This document shows, in pieces, positions 12,117-22,745 of a DNA stretch of 64,000 nucleotides; position 1 is the stretch's first letter, and the number at the start of each line of letters is the position of its first letter. Under the pieces are notes generated by a model. That model saw nothing but the letters and a program-made list of their open reading frames with translations. It searched no databases and had not been told where the DNA came from. The stretch is from Glandiceps talaboti (taxonomy: Eukaryota > Hemichordata > Enteropneusta > Spengelidae), in assembly GCF_964340395.1 (NCBI RefSeq), contig NC_135551.1:1362001-1426000 (forward strand), read 5' to 3'. Position numbers and translations under genes: made by a program.

Positions 12117-13710
12117 TTGGACTAGAAGGACCATTGTGCGCGTAATGAGACAAATTTAAACTTTATGAAGAATAATTGACAACCTTTAAGATGAAAAAAA
12201 AAACGCCGCTGGGCGAGTGACTAATCGATGACTCGAGAACTTTTCGAAAGGAAACTTTAACGATTATGTTCCAATGGTGGGAATCCTACACGAACTAGAA
12301 CTGGTAACATCGCAGTAACGGAATATAAAATTGCAGAAGGAGAGAATGTGCCGGAAAGCGTCGACTTTTAAATAACTATGACAAACTCTGAAGTGAAGCC
12401 ATCAACGCGACCAACTGACATTCGATTGCTACAAGGACGAGTAGTTAAAGAACAGTTTAATTTCAAAAATAATATCGGACGCTTATCCAGAACGCAGCAG
12501 TTTGCATGTGAAGTACATATTTAAGACTTTTGATGGACAAAGAACTCATTAATCATACGGTAGTAAAACTTCTTTTTTTTAAAGATTGACATTATTATTA
12601 TTATTATAATTACTCAATTCATTTCTATTCACAATCAGCGAGTTTGTTACTCAGTGTGTACAAAGCTAATCATGAGAGACATGTGAAAGAAATAATAATT
12701 GTATGCTCGATTTAGTTTGACGACGAACAATTCTTGAAATCTATTTTCTTACCACAATCATTTCAGTGATGCTGTTTTACATCTCAATGGTCGCGTACAA
12801 GCAGAAAGAATATTATTGATTTATCTATGGAGAAATTTTAGTTTTATTAAGAATATTTATCAGAATATGGAGTATTGGAAACTCCTCGAAGTTTTATTGA
12901 CTCTGAGTTGTAGTGAGCCGAAAACGCTACAGATAAATGCGTTGCTCACAAGTTGAGTCTGATTTTGTGATGTAGAGTTCCTACACAGTAAAGAAAGGAA
13001 CCATGTTGATATAGTATTCTATTGAATCTGCAGTACAAGATAAATATTTGATTTCAAATTTGAGTGTAAAACAGAGATCCGACCGAAATAGCTGTATTAT
13101 TGTCTGCGAAAATTCCTTTCAAATTCCGCAATAATTTCTGAAATGCCTCAAATGCTAAAAACCCGTATGATAACTGCTAGTCCAACTTTTTTCAATCGTA
13201 AGCGACGTAAAGTTGTTGTTTTTTCACAAAAAAAGAGAATGACATCACTTTTTTAATGAAATTATCAACTTTTTCACGATGTTTGAGTTGTCATTGAAGA
13301 ATACCTGTATGATAGATTTTACAAGTCAAAATTCGAAAGGGGTTTTATTTTTTTCTGGGTAAAAGATAGGCACGGCTGTGTGAGTGATTGTATAGTCTGG
13401 CCAGACGCTGTATGACAGAGGGACTCTAAAGGTACTTCTTGAATAACCAATCGCATTATCGTCAATGTTGAAAAAGATAATCGCTGCAATTCCAATCTTT
13501 GAAAGTAAACTGCCTGTCTCGAAATCAGACTGCTGTTCAAGAAATGAGCACACATCCATAATATTCCAAGTTTAATTTCTTTAATTGTTTGTACTTTTCT
13601 CCTTTTCTATCGATTTGCAAAATCATAAAAAGTGTTTCATTTATGAAAGGCAATTATTTAGAATATTTTAATGTGTGGCGGGGACGCCACACTTTGGGAA
13701 AAGGTGATAG
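12117..13710 (+). other. internal region of the LTR element, no gag or pol
   Basis: About 1.6 kb with only short chance frames (the longest two are overlapping 77-78-residue frames on the minus strand near 13319-13559, without motifs). The purine-rich 'tttgggaaaaggtgatag' just before 13711 can serve as polypurine tract. The lack of coding capacity defines the element as non-autonomous. Confidence 0.6.
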
Positions 13711-13806
13711 TGTTACGGATAAGAGAATACAACTTTTTAATATTCGCTAAGTTTTGATGTTTTGCGAGGTCACCGTGAACTCTCAGCTGTCATGAATTAA
13801 CACTTA

Positions 13807-15050
13807 GACCAAAAAAAAGGGGTTTTGTTTCTCGTCCTCGCGCGCGTCATCCTAAAACATGCGCGTCGCACGTTTTTTTTTCCTCCGTACCGTTACTCCA
13901 ACAATTATTTTCCAACTGCATGGAGTACTGCATGGTATTTCGCACTACATCTCGATCATGAAGTGCGCCACACACGACAGAAGAATAGAACGCTTGTACA
14001 GCGCATGTGCTGTCGTCGCCCATGTTATACTCCATGTTATAGGGGAGTTGTTTTGCTTTTGTGTTACCGTCACGGTAACACAAAATGCTCTTGTCGGTAC
14101 AAGTGTCGGCTGGGAGCAAAATTTTGCGTCCGTTTGGACTTGTGTCGGTCAAAAGGTCAGTCAAAGTTTGTCGATTGTTTGAAGATCTGTGCAAAGGTAT
14201 ACTTAGTACTGGTGACCGGTTTATTTTGCCTGAACAGTATGAGCAATGTCGCGTAGAAGCTCTCGTATCATGTGTATGTGACGGAACTTTCCAGACTGTC
14301 CCGCTACAGGCAAAATTAGAAGATGTGACAGAATTTGGCAAGTATTTGAAGATCATTTTGATTGACGACACTGAGAAAGTGACCAAGCAACCTGTAATGA
14401 ATGCATTCCAATTCCTGATGTCAGAAAGGAGTACTAAAGTTTGGCCTGCATTTCGCAATTTAGATCGCCCAAACAAGCGATTCCAACTTCACAATGCAAT
14501 TGTCAGATGGCTGCAAGACCATAATTTGGGATGGCAGAAAGAATACCGATCCTTGGGTGAACATTTCGTTCATGTGTTAGGGGAGTGTTTGTGGCTGGTT
14601 GATCCACATCGTCAGAATTACTGAACAGTTCAGAGTTTAATAATGAACACAAAAAACAAGTACAAATACACTGTCACATGAAAGTCCTCTCATGATGGAA
14701 AGTTTCCCAACTACAGATGAGTGGCTGTAAAACAATGTTGCTTTAAATGCAAGAAGTTTACTCTTGCAGTGTTAAAGTTGAATAAATGTTATTTATATTT
14801 AAATGGAAATTCATCTGTGTTGGTGAACCATAGTAAATTTTCTAGTTGTGTTTGGAACAATGTTCAAATTGAATACAATGTTATTTATAGTTATTTATGG
14901 TATTTTGTAATCATATTGGTGAGTCAGTGTGGGCTTCCACCCCCCCCACCCCCCACCCCTCTTTAAAAAAAAAAAACAAAAAAAAACGCGTCACCGCATC
15001 ATTTTCAAAATTACTCTAGGACGAGAAACAATTCTTCTTCTTTTTTGGCC
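13807..15050 (+). mobile_element. TIR transposon 'GRCCAAAAAAAAGG', PIF/Harbinger-like target site
   Basis: Comparison with the intact 5' LTR shows a 1244-bp insertion. It starts GACCAAAAAAAAGG and ends CTTTTTTGGCC; the internal 'TTGTTTCTCGTCCT' at the left recurs inverted as 'AGGACGAGAAACAA' at the right. The target TTA is present once in the 5' LTR and on both sides here (13804-13806 and 15051-15053). TWA target duplications are characteristic of PIF/Harbinger. Reading the ends one or two bases further in would give a TTAGA or CTTAGA duplication instead. It carries one ORF (14085-14624) and a C-rich tract at 14938-14960. Confidence 0.75.
14085..14624 (+). CDS. conserved transposon-borne protein of unknown function
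   Basis: 179 residues with no family I recognise. It has a second, diverged copy on the minus strand at 21434-22084: SGSKILRPFGL-like, KVCRLxEDLCKGILS, GDRFxxPEQYExCR, QAKLED, EFGKYLKI, KVWPxFxNLDRPN, LHNAIxRWLQDxNLGWQKxYxSLGEx and VLGE/N are shared. Differences are spread so that motifs stay intact, which suggests both descend from copies under protein-level selection. The ATG at 14085 starts within conserved sequence, so the true N-terminus is probably upstream or in another exon. The conserved charged and Trp-rich motifs do not show a DDE, HUH or tyrosine catalytic pattern that I can see, so it may be an accessory or DNA-binding protein rather than the transposase. Confidence 0.6.
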   Translation: MLLSVQVSAGSKILRPFGLVSVKRSVKVCRLFEDLCKGILSTGDRFILPEQYEQCRVEALVSCVCDGTFQTVPLQAKLEDVTEFGKYLKIILIDDTEKVTKQPVMNAFQFLMSERSTKVWPAFRNLDRPNKRFQLHNAIVRWLQDHNLGWQKEYRSLGEHFVHVLGECLWLVDPHRQNY

Positions 15051-15258
15051 TTAGAACAAATGTTTGCATTGCGCGAATAGTATTCTTCTAAGATGACAAC
15101 ATTAAGTTATTAAAAGATCAACAGTGTCAAATAATGACTGATTACAGACAGTTGGAAGAACAATGACGTGATCACATTGTTTGGCTAGTTTTCATATTTG
15201 TCAATATCATTTGCATTGAATTAAGGCGACAGCAATACTTCCGTTTTAGTCATTTATG

Positions 15259-15767
15259 TAGTCTTGCTGCTAGACGTTCGGGCTTTCTTTCGATGCTATA
15301 ACTATAAGCGAACGAAGTTCGCATGTGAGGGCCTGCCCGAACAGTCTAGCGAATGTCATTTTCAGACCGGACATTCCATTGAGATTACGATAAGCGGTGG
15401 GTTGGGCCATATATGCATATATATACTTTAATATATTCAATCTCTGCATGCAGGTGTTGACAAACACATTTATGTCTTACTACTAGTATGTCTTATCAGT
15501 TTATGGTAATTGTGTTTGATGAGTGTGTAGACGTTGTCATTCACACATTTTAGGTAACGCATTGGTGGTTATTTTTACAAGATGAATATGCATGAAAATT
15601 TAGCTATTGTCCTCTGTTTGTGCTTGTCGCTAATACGGTTCTCTGATTGGCAGTTATTTATATCCTGATGACATTCGCTAGACCTCGGATGTTCCATCCT
15701 CGATAGCGTTGTTCGGCTGCGTGTCGTATTTTATCGGAAGAACATCCGAGGGCTAGCTGATAGACTA
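15259..15767. mobile_element. 509-bp MITE with 9-bp target duplication
   Basis: TCATTTATG flanks the insert on both sides (15250-15258 and 15768-15776) and is single in the 5' LTR. The ends are imperfect inverted repeats: TAGTCTTGCTGCTAGACG at the left and, inverted from the right, TAGTCTATCAGCTAGCCC. A second inverted pair, 'gcgaatgtcat' (15350) and 'atgacattcgc' (15669), lies inside. No ORF. A 9-bp duplication suits Mutator-like elements; an 8-bp reading would suit hAT or P. Confidence 0.8.
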
Positions 15768-16060
15768 TCATTTATGGTGCTGATTATTTTATCACCCAAT
15801 CATTTGAGTATTGTATATTTTATGTTTATAATGGAATAATAAAAGGATGGATTCAGTCTTTGGAAGAGACGGTCTGAGGTCAGGAGCTTCGATCTGCTCC
15901 GTGGCCACCTCCAAATGATCCAGGTTAACCATGAACATTGTGTGTAGTCTGAGCTAATTCCCTAAAAGTCCAAGTCGATCCCGTGTACGGAGTGGAGAGA
16001 GAGAGTAACATGGAGGAGGGTTACATTAACAGAAGAGGCCCCCTCTATTTGTTACAATAG

Positions 16061-17290
16061 CAAGTCGCAATAATGGCAGAGAGTGAAACGCCAAAAAAAG
16101 ACGGAAAAGGTCGTTCAACGTGAGGTCGCCTGCTGCATGCAGTGACTCCGAAAATGCACTCGACCTCATTTACATCTTGTTCCTTATATTACAACATTTA
16201 CTGATAAAACGGCAGATTTCTTTTTGGAATATTTGGTGACCCTGAAAAACTATTAAACTAGGTACGCAGTTTAAGATCCACTTTCAATAATTGTGTTCGA
16301 CGTTGTCTTTGGTTAAAATGGTGTTTGATATAATTATCTCATTGAACTGACACTAGCGTTATTACGCAATTCATTTTGAAACGACAATTTGTTATGGAAA
16401 AAATGGCCCTGAATTTGTAAATAGTGCTGTACCTTCGACATCAAAATCCAAACTTCAATTATTTCCATTATAATTATAATGACAGGGAGAATTCACCTTA
16501 GGTTCCGACATAAAAGTGTTGGGAGTAGGGTAAAGAAAATGGTTATTTTGATACTTGTTTGAGAAAGCACCATCCAATTTTTTTTATTATTTAAAAGTTT
16601 GGGTTTTTTTCTTTGAATGTGACATCTTTTCGCAACTACTTTGAAACTACATTAGGCCAGGAAAAATGAAAAAGCTGTTCAACCTACCCATATATTTTTT
16701 TGGTGACGGGCAATATATCCTCATGCGGGCTTCGCATTTGTTTCAAAATTAAGGATATTTCTTTATATTTTCTGAATATTACATGGAACAATATACATTT
16801 AAGTCTATTCCAAATTATATAATATCTTATACAGTGGTTTACTTGGCTCTGATGATGTGCACATAAGCATGAATTGAGATTAAATTAAGCCGTTGCGTAT
16901 CTAATGAGCACTAAAAAGAATTGAGCAAAGGTTTACGACCATAGGAGTGGGCTGAGCAGTCATTGGGCCACCAAAAGTCTGAAAGTCTTGAAATGTTTTG
17001 CTCTTTATTCGGGATTGTTTGGAACCAAATTAAAACTTCAGGAGAAGTCATTTAACAAGTGTACATCCGCAAAATATCTTTCAGCTTTGCCACAACAAAA
17101 TACACTTCCAGATAATATGTAATGCATAGCATAATTGTTTCAATTCTGGAATTATATTGCCATATTCAAGCATTGTAAGACTTTAAATTATGTCTACAGT
17201 TTGATACTTTATGGATCTAAATGGCCTCCTACACTGTCTTATTTTCATTTTTTTCACCTTTGGAGTTGTCTTCTTCCAATCAGTAGCAAT
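16061..17290. other. no supported gene
   Basis: AT-rich sequence without open frames, tandem repeats or inverted repeats that I can support. Confidence 0.4.
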
Positions 17291-17300
17291 GAAGGTGATA

Positions 17301-17905
17301 ATTAGTCCCCGCGGACGAAGTCCGGAACGGGGACTTATGGATTGGGTTCCGTCTGTCCGTGCGTCCGTGCGTCCGTGCGTGCGTCCATCCGTCCGTCCGT
17401 CCGTCCGCAGCCGTTTCTTGGAGATGCCTGGACCGATTTTTTAAAAACTTGGTACAGGGGCAACATGCTATGGCATACATATGCACGTCAATTTGTTTTA
17501 TGATACGATCCAATATGGCCGCCTAGCAGCCATTTTGTTTGCTGCGAATTTTCCCTGTCTAAAGCCATAACTCAAACATGCTGAACAGATCTCATTCAAA
17601 GTTGGTATTAGGACAGTGTTTTATGACATACATGTGCATATTCATTGTTGTCGTGATACGATCCAATATGGCTTCCTGGCAGCCATTTTATTTGCAAATT
17701 TTCCATGTCCAAAGCCATAACTCGGACATGCTTGAACAGATCTCATTCAAAGTTGGTATTAAGACAGTGTTCTATGACATACATGTGCATATCCATTTTC
17801 GTTGTGATACGATCCAATATGGCTGCCTGGCAGTTATTTTATTTGCAAATTTTCCATGTCCAAAGCCATAACTCAGACACGCTTGAACAGGTCCCCCCCC
17901 CATAC
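17301..17905 (+). repeat. hairpin-headed dispersed repeat with 129-bp tandem units
   Basis: Begins with an imperfect hairpin, GTCCCCGCGGAC and GTCCGGAACGGGGAC (17306-17334), then a (GTCC/GTGC)n tract (17350-17408) and three tandem copies of about 129 bp. Each copy contains 'aaagccataactc', 'atctcattcaaagttggtatta', 'tgacatacatgtgcat' and 'gatacgatccaatatgg'. The GTCCCCGCGGACGAAGTCCG opening followed by GTCC repeats is a repeat head I have seen in several marine invertebrate genomes. It accounts for the ORFs here. Confidence 0.7.
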
Positions 17906-19660
17906 CCGACCCATCCTTTATTGTTGAATGGTTTATTCCATCATGTCATCTTGAAGAGTAGGCATGTTCCATGTCCAACGAGCAGACACAACATATCTAA
18001 GTCTGTTTGATTTAGGTTCACAAGTGTTGTTGCATGATCAGAGTAGTGATATCAAGAAAATGACAACATAAACTGCCAGTTCCTTAAAACCCAATCATAG
18101 CGGGGACTGTGTCATTCTCAATGACTTGTTGTCTTTATTCCAAAACAAGATGGATAGTGTCTGACCAAGTACCTCCCTGTATAGGTTAGAGCTAATTAGA
18201 GACATCTCCTTATGCATGTGAAATCCACATCCTGTGTAAAGTAATCTCGTTGGCTATCACTATTATTTTAATACATCATTGTACCATATAATTTCATATC
18301 TCCACTGTAGTGAAGGTGACAAAAGGGATACCTGAAATAATGCTTGAGTTTCATTTGGCGGGGCTTAACATTATTTGAGAAGAAAGGGTGAGAGGAGCTA
18401 CAACATTTGTTTAACCGTGAATTGTGTACATTTTCTAACTGTAGCTATGCAGACAAATTGCATGAGATAGTGTCAAGATGATTGAATAAGTTCTATCTAA
18501 ACTTGACCTGAAATATTTTGCTATCATTATATATGGTTTGTTTTATCCTTGTCAAGCATTGTGAAAAATGAAATCTACGTATCTACCCAATGTGATGTGT
18601 TCAATTGCTTATGCTAAAATAAGGTATTATGTGCATGATTGCACAAAGACGAAGTTCTGCCCCTCCCCCCCCCCCGGCAATTTGGTCAGGCTATGGCCCT
18701 GTACGTGTACACAAAAAGTGGTGTTAACAACATGGCATTGATATGCCCTTTCCTCAACTGCTATTGTTATAGTATAGGGCAGTATATACATATGCATTTA
18801 TTTCATATGGAAGTTCACATACACAGGCGAGTCGCACTATCCCTCGAAAAAATACAAACGCTTCGACAATACATTTATTTCGAATAAAAACACATTGAAC
18901 ATATTGAATACATTTTTACAAGTTCCTCAGATGATCACCCGACTGTAGAATGTCCATGATGCATTTAATGGAACGAATGTATTAAACGTACTTCGTGCAA
19001 GCTTTCTGGACGACAGCCTGACCCTAGAATGTATTTCGTGCAGTAATAGAATGTAAAATATGTATTAAATTTATTAAATATAAGAAAAGTTAAAATGTAA
19101 ACTCCAATAACCATCGCCCGCCTATCTAGAAGGTATTTCATTCAATTACAAAATGTAAAGAAGTATTAAGTAAAAACGTATTTATAGATGCCCCAGGTTT
19201 TTTTGCTTGCCCGTTGGATCAATCCAAAATCCAGTGACTCCCCCCCCCCCCCCCCCCCCCGGAGTAATTCACAATTTCCCTACCTTTCGCCATCTGTTGA
19301 CTGGGTCAGAATAAGATAAATAGTAGATTCAACATTTATCTTTGTGCTCTTTGAACACATGAATCTATCATCTGCCAGTAGGAGTGTAAGTGTTTGTATG
19401 TGTATGTATTCAATTCAATCAAATGTGAGTGAGTACAACGACCCAAAGTCTGTCGTTTAAAGCTACGCCACACACCTGCTATGGAAATTGAGAGGTCCTA
19501 GACCGGATACAAGCAAAAAATCGCCACAAGAAAAAAATCGCCACAAGAAAATATATATATAGAAAACCTTGAAATATAAGATAAGACAAAATATATTTTA
19601 AAAGTGAATATATATATAAAACTCGGTGAGTATCAATCTGCTAAGACAGTGCTCTATACC
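17906..19660. other. no supported gene; poly-C tracts
   Basis: Contains C-runs at 18662-18676 and about 20 C at 19241-19260. Short frames such as the one at 18639 begin in or next to the homopolymer and show no domain. I see nothing else to annotate. Confidence 0.4.
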
Positions 19661-19707
19661 GCAGTGGCAGAGCGTAATAGTTTTGGTAGTACAGGAACTC
19701 TTTCTTG

Positions 19708-19750
19708 GTTGTAACTCGGAGTGTCACGCATGGCGCGATCATCAGACAAC
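19708..19750 (-). ncRNA. hammerhead ribozyme, left copy (minus strand)
   Basis: Minus strand: stem I ACAAC reads as GTTGT (19750-19746), core CTGATGA (19745-19739), stem II CGC/GCG around GCCAT, then GACA where GAAA is expected, stem III ACT/AGT around CCG, and the closing ACAAC (19712-19708). Stem II is complete, but A14 of the core is changed to C, which should abolish cleavage. Confidence 0.6.
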
Positions 19751-19762
19751 TCTCTTATTAGA

Positions 19763-19797
19763 GTTGTCTGATGATGCGTGAAACTCCGAGTTACAAC
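19763..19797 (+). ncRNA. hammerhead ribozyme, right copy
   Basis: Stem I GTTGT (19763-19767) pairs with ACAAC (19793-19797). Core CTGATGA is at 19768-19774 and GAAA at 19780-19783. Stem III ACT/AGT (19783-19785 and 19789-19791) closes a CCG loop, and H17 is U19792, after which cleavage would occur. Stem II is reduced to five bases (TGCGT) by a deletion relative to the left copy, so activity is probably weak or lost. Confidence 0.7.
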
Positions 19798-19822
19798 CAA
19801 GAAAGAGTTCCAGTACTACCAA

Positions 19823-19825
<3 letters not shown>

Positions 19826-19911
<86 letters not shown>
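19826..19911. repeat. (TA)n microsatellite
   Basis: Pure TA dinucleotide of about 86 bp between the hammerhead-bearing arm and the SINE tail. Confidence 0.98.
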
Positions 19912-19913
<2 letters not shown>

Positions 19914-20131
19914 GTTCGGTTCTTATATAGCGCTTTCCCACACCGTGCTCAAAGCGCTTTACAATTATTACCCCTGGCTCGGATCAGAACGGCAAAACGG
20001 CCCTTTAGTCTTCCTCAACTCCCCGGGGAGCATACAATCCATTGCAGCCATTTAAGCGCATAGGATTAAAGCCTTCACATTGCAACCTACATCCTACCAG
20101 GTCCCCAATTATACAGCTGGGTTGACTGATT
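19912..20131 (-). mobile_element. SINE with L2-like tail, 5'-truncated
   Basis: The minus strand matches the body and tail of the SINE at 28646: 'cccagctgtataa(t)tggggacctggtagg', 'aggctttaatcctatgcgctt', 'taattgtaaagcgctttgag' and 'gggaaagcgctatataagaac'. The tRNA-like head is missing, as expected for incomplete reverse transcription. The 3' end abuts the (TA)n tract. Confidence 0.8.
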
Positions 20132-21300
20132 CCGAAAAAGCTGTGTTAGGGGATCGTGTTGTATGTTGTTGACAGTGACACGTGTGAATGTTGGGCACTG
20201 AATCAATGGGTGATCAATGGCATGGCCACTAGACGGCCGATGCACTTATGTGCGCCCAGTCAGACATGAAGAATGAACTTGTTGTGCAAATCAGAAAATA
20301 ACTACAGTGGTATTTACAAAGCATCCTAAGCGTATTAGTGCCAAGTTGCAAGGAAAAAAATAAAATTTAAAATCTCGTAATTACGAGTTTTCAATTCTCG
20401 TAATTACGACTTTTTTCTCGTAATTATTCCTTATTTGAAATTTGTGTAATTTCTGAGTTTCAAGGACACCTAATATCAGCTTTCCGTATCAAGTTTACAG
20501 TATGTAACTAATGCTGTCATTTGATATAGCAGGACCAAATCATGATACATAGCCAGTAACGGTAATTAATAAAAAATGAATTATTTCAAAGTTTGTTTTT
20601 TAAAGTCAGGGATTTTTTTTCTACAAAATGTTGAATTGGGTTTTTTAACCTCGTTATGAATTTGAAGAGGGAATGATAAACACATCAGTGACTAACAGTT
20701 CTAAAAATGAAACAAGTGGTTACAAGATTAGGAATTATCAAAGTTTTTATTCAATCATATGTTCACTGTGACTTATTTTGAAGTGTTCTTTGTCCTTGTC
20801 TGAAAAAAGAAGTTATAAATTTGAGCACTGCTATTCATTGATATTCAGATTTTTAAAAATGTGACTACCTGGCTGTCCAATCTTTCTAAACAATATATAA
20901 TATACTCTGTAGAAATGACTTAAAATTACATAATCCTAATTGCCTTCTTTTTCTAAGGTGTAATGTGTAGTACACAATTTTCAAAAAATAGCTTACTGGG
21001 AACTGTTATTATGAATGGAATTTTTTAATGGTGTCAGGTAATAGTTTATATGTAATGTAATATCTCAGACCACAGTATCTCTATAGTGGTCTGAGGTATT
21101 ATATATGAATATTTCATAGACAATAATAATTGACCCTACTCCCTGTCAAATGACGTCACTTTTTGCAACCAAGGAGCGCTTTGTCCCCACTTGTTGAAAA
21201 CCTTGGCAGAACACTGCCGTCTACCCCCCCCCCCCCGCCTAACTACCCCCTTTGTTACGTCGAAGCAGCACAAAATGTTTCATAGAAGTAATGATTTATA
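20132..21300. other. no supported gene; CTCGTAATTACGA repeats
   Basis: AT-rich. A local cluster of 'ctcgtaattacga' motifs occurs at 20373-20430, and a short palindrome 'tctcagaccac...gtggtctgag' at 21062-21097. Otherwise no signal. Confidence 0.4.
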
Positions 21301-21433
21301 TAAGGCCAAAAAAAAAGGTTTTGTTTCCCGTCCTAAGGTAATTTCAAAAATGATGCGGTGATGCGGTTGTTTTTGTTGTTGTTGTTTTCATTTTGTATGG
21401 GGGGGGTATGGAAACACACAACTGGTGGATCGA

Positions 21434-22084
21434 TCAACCATAAACATTCCCAAGAACGCTGGCAAACTGTTCTCCCAAGGACTGGTACTGCTTTTGCCAT
21501 CCCAAGTTACGATCTTGCAACCACCTGATAATGGCATTGTGGAGTTCAAAACATCTGTTTGGGCGATCCAAATTATGAAATTTAGGCCACACTTTTGAAT
21601 GTCTTTGAGTCATCAGAACATGGAAGGCATCGTTAACAGGTTGCTGTGACACTTTGTCACAGTCTTCGATCAAAACGATCTTTAAGTACTTGCCAAATTC
21701 CACTATGTCTTCCAGTTTTGCTTGTTAGGGGACACTCTGGAAATTTCCTTCATATACACGTGACACCAAAGCCTCAATACGGCATAGTTCGTACTGTTCG
21801 GGTTGAATAAATCGATCCCCAGAACTTAGAATACCTTTACATAAGTCCTCGTACAATCTGCATACCTTGGTGGAACTTTCAACATCGACAAGTCCAAATG
21901 GACGCAAGATTTTGCTGCCAACGGACACTTGAATGGACAAAAGCATAGCGATACAAAAATAAAACATCCCCCTCACTGATCTACCACAGGCAACTGACAA
22001 CGTACGAAGTATTCCGGGGAAGTATTTCAACTGTAAAAAACAATCCAGTGATTGTAATACGATATATTTATGAGTAAAATGCAT
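21434..22084 (-). pseudogene. conserved transposon-borne protein, second copy with one in-frame stop
   Basis: Homologous throughout to the protein at 14085-14624 and longer at the N-terminus (LKYFPGILRTLSVACGRS, then an FCIAMLLSIQVSVGSKIL segment). One in-frame stop just after the NFQSVP motif (near 21722) interrupts an otherwise continuous frame, with QAKLED-like sequence resuming at once. A 72-base intron is suggested on the minus strand: GTAAGT donor at 22102-22097 and TTTTTTACAG acceptor ending at 22031, so the first about 17 residues of the long frame are probably intronic. The protein remains unidentified. Confidence 0.6.
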
Positions 22085-22102
22085 GATTAAACAAAGACTT
22101 AC
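22031..22102 (-). other. candidate 72-base intron in the transposon gene
   Basis: GTAAGT...TTGTTTTTTACAG on the minus strand, with a pyrimidine-rich 3' end. Removing it joins upstream sequence to the conserved LKYFPGILRTL frame. Seen only as splice consensus. Confidence 0.45.
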
Positions 22103-22745
22103 CTATGCATATAAAATTGTAGCGTTTCGTTGTCGGGTTTTCTCTTTTAATGATGTTTGAAGGATATTGTTAGTCACTTCCGCATTTCAAGGTTTCCTAC
22201 CTTGTCTATTTCTACACATACGTTGCAAAAGTAGTCATGAAGTGTTGTACGATTCATAGAAATATTTGCCACAGTTGTGTTACATGAACTCAGAAAAGAG
22301 GAAATTTAAGAAATAATTTCTAAAAAACGTTGTCCCTATCGTGAAAATTTCGGTCGCTTCACATAGCGTTACGTATACTATAAACTGTCTGTGTGTCCGC
22401 TAGACGTTCTGTCTCACGAGCTTCTACAACACATGTATTACAGAGTGCGCGTTCATCCTTATAACATGTATGTACGCGTCTTCCCTCTCCTGAGAGCGTC
22501 GTGGAGGGCTCCCTACTGTCGCCGCCAAGACCTCTCTCCAAATCCATTTCGACGAGCGAATCAGGTTGCGAGATTGGTGTTCGAAACAGGGGAAGCAAGC
22601 GAAGCAAGCTGATTCGCTGAAAGTCAGAAGTCCTAAAAGTAAGATGGCAGCCGCCACCCATGAAGTTTTCAGATAGGCCTAGCGTTCACCTTTCAACACT
22701 GGTAATGCTGACTACAACTTCACAGCCTGTTTGGAGTTGAAACGA

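Larger units (their letters stand above)
11515..16056 (+). mobile_element. non-autonomous LTR retrotransposon with two nested insertions
   Basis: Two direct LTRs (11515-12098 and 13711-16056) both start TGTTACGGAT and end GTTACA, i.e. TG...CA with a 6-bp terminal inverted repeat TGTTAC/GTTACA. The tetranucleotide ATAG precedes the 5' LTR (11511-11514) and follows the 3' LTR (16057-16060), a likely target duplication. Removing the two insertions leaves a 3' LTR of about 0.58 kb, equal to the 584-bp 5' LTR, with only about a dozen differences, so the insertion is fairly young. The internal 1.6 kb has no gag or pol, which points to a TRIM/LARD-like passenger mobilised by another element. The strand is set by the primer-site-like sequence after the left LTR. 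Confidence 0.85.
13711..16056 (+). repeat. 3' LTR interrupted by two transposons
   Basis: LTR sequence occupies 13711-13806, 15051-15258 and 15768-16056. The first gap is the 1.24-kb TIR element and the second the 509-bp MITE described separately. Flanking LTR sequence continues without loss across both insertions, apart from the duplicated target bases. Confidence 0.85.
19678..19826. repeat. inverted PLE terminal segments bearing two hammerheads
   Basis: The 60-70-bp arms, 'agttttggtagtac..gaactctttcttggttgtaactcggagt' at the left and its reverse complement at the right, meet at a short centre 'ctcttattagag'. Each arm contains a hammerhead-like core reading outwards from the centre. The right arm abuts (TA)n at 19826. 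The structure fits two Penelope-like termini joined in inverted orientation; no PLE protein remains here. Confidence 0.7.
21304..22110 (-). mobile_element. second, truncated copy of the GRCCAAAAAAAAGG transposon
   Basis: GGCCAAAAAAAAAGG at 21304, preceded by TAA (21301-21303), is followed by 'ttgtttcccgtcct', the same terminal sequence as the right end of the element at 13807-15050. 'aatttcaaaaatgatgcggtga' is also shared with that element's right end. The gene inside lies on the minus strand, in the matching orientation. I could not find the opposite terminus within the next kilobase, so this copy is either truncated or larger than its relative; the right coordinate is the last supported gene sequence. 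Confidence 0.6.

Noticed and set aside
13847-14476. 209-residue minus-strand ORF
   Set aside because: It is the antisense shadow of the conserved plus-strand transposon protein, whose homologue at 21.4-22.1 kb supports the plus frame.
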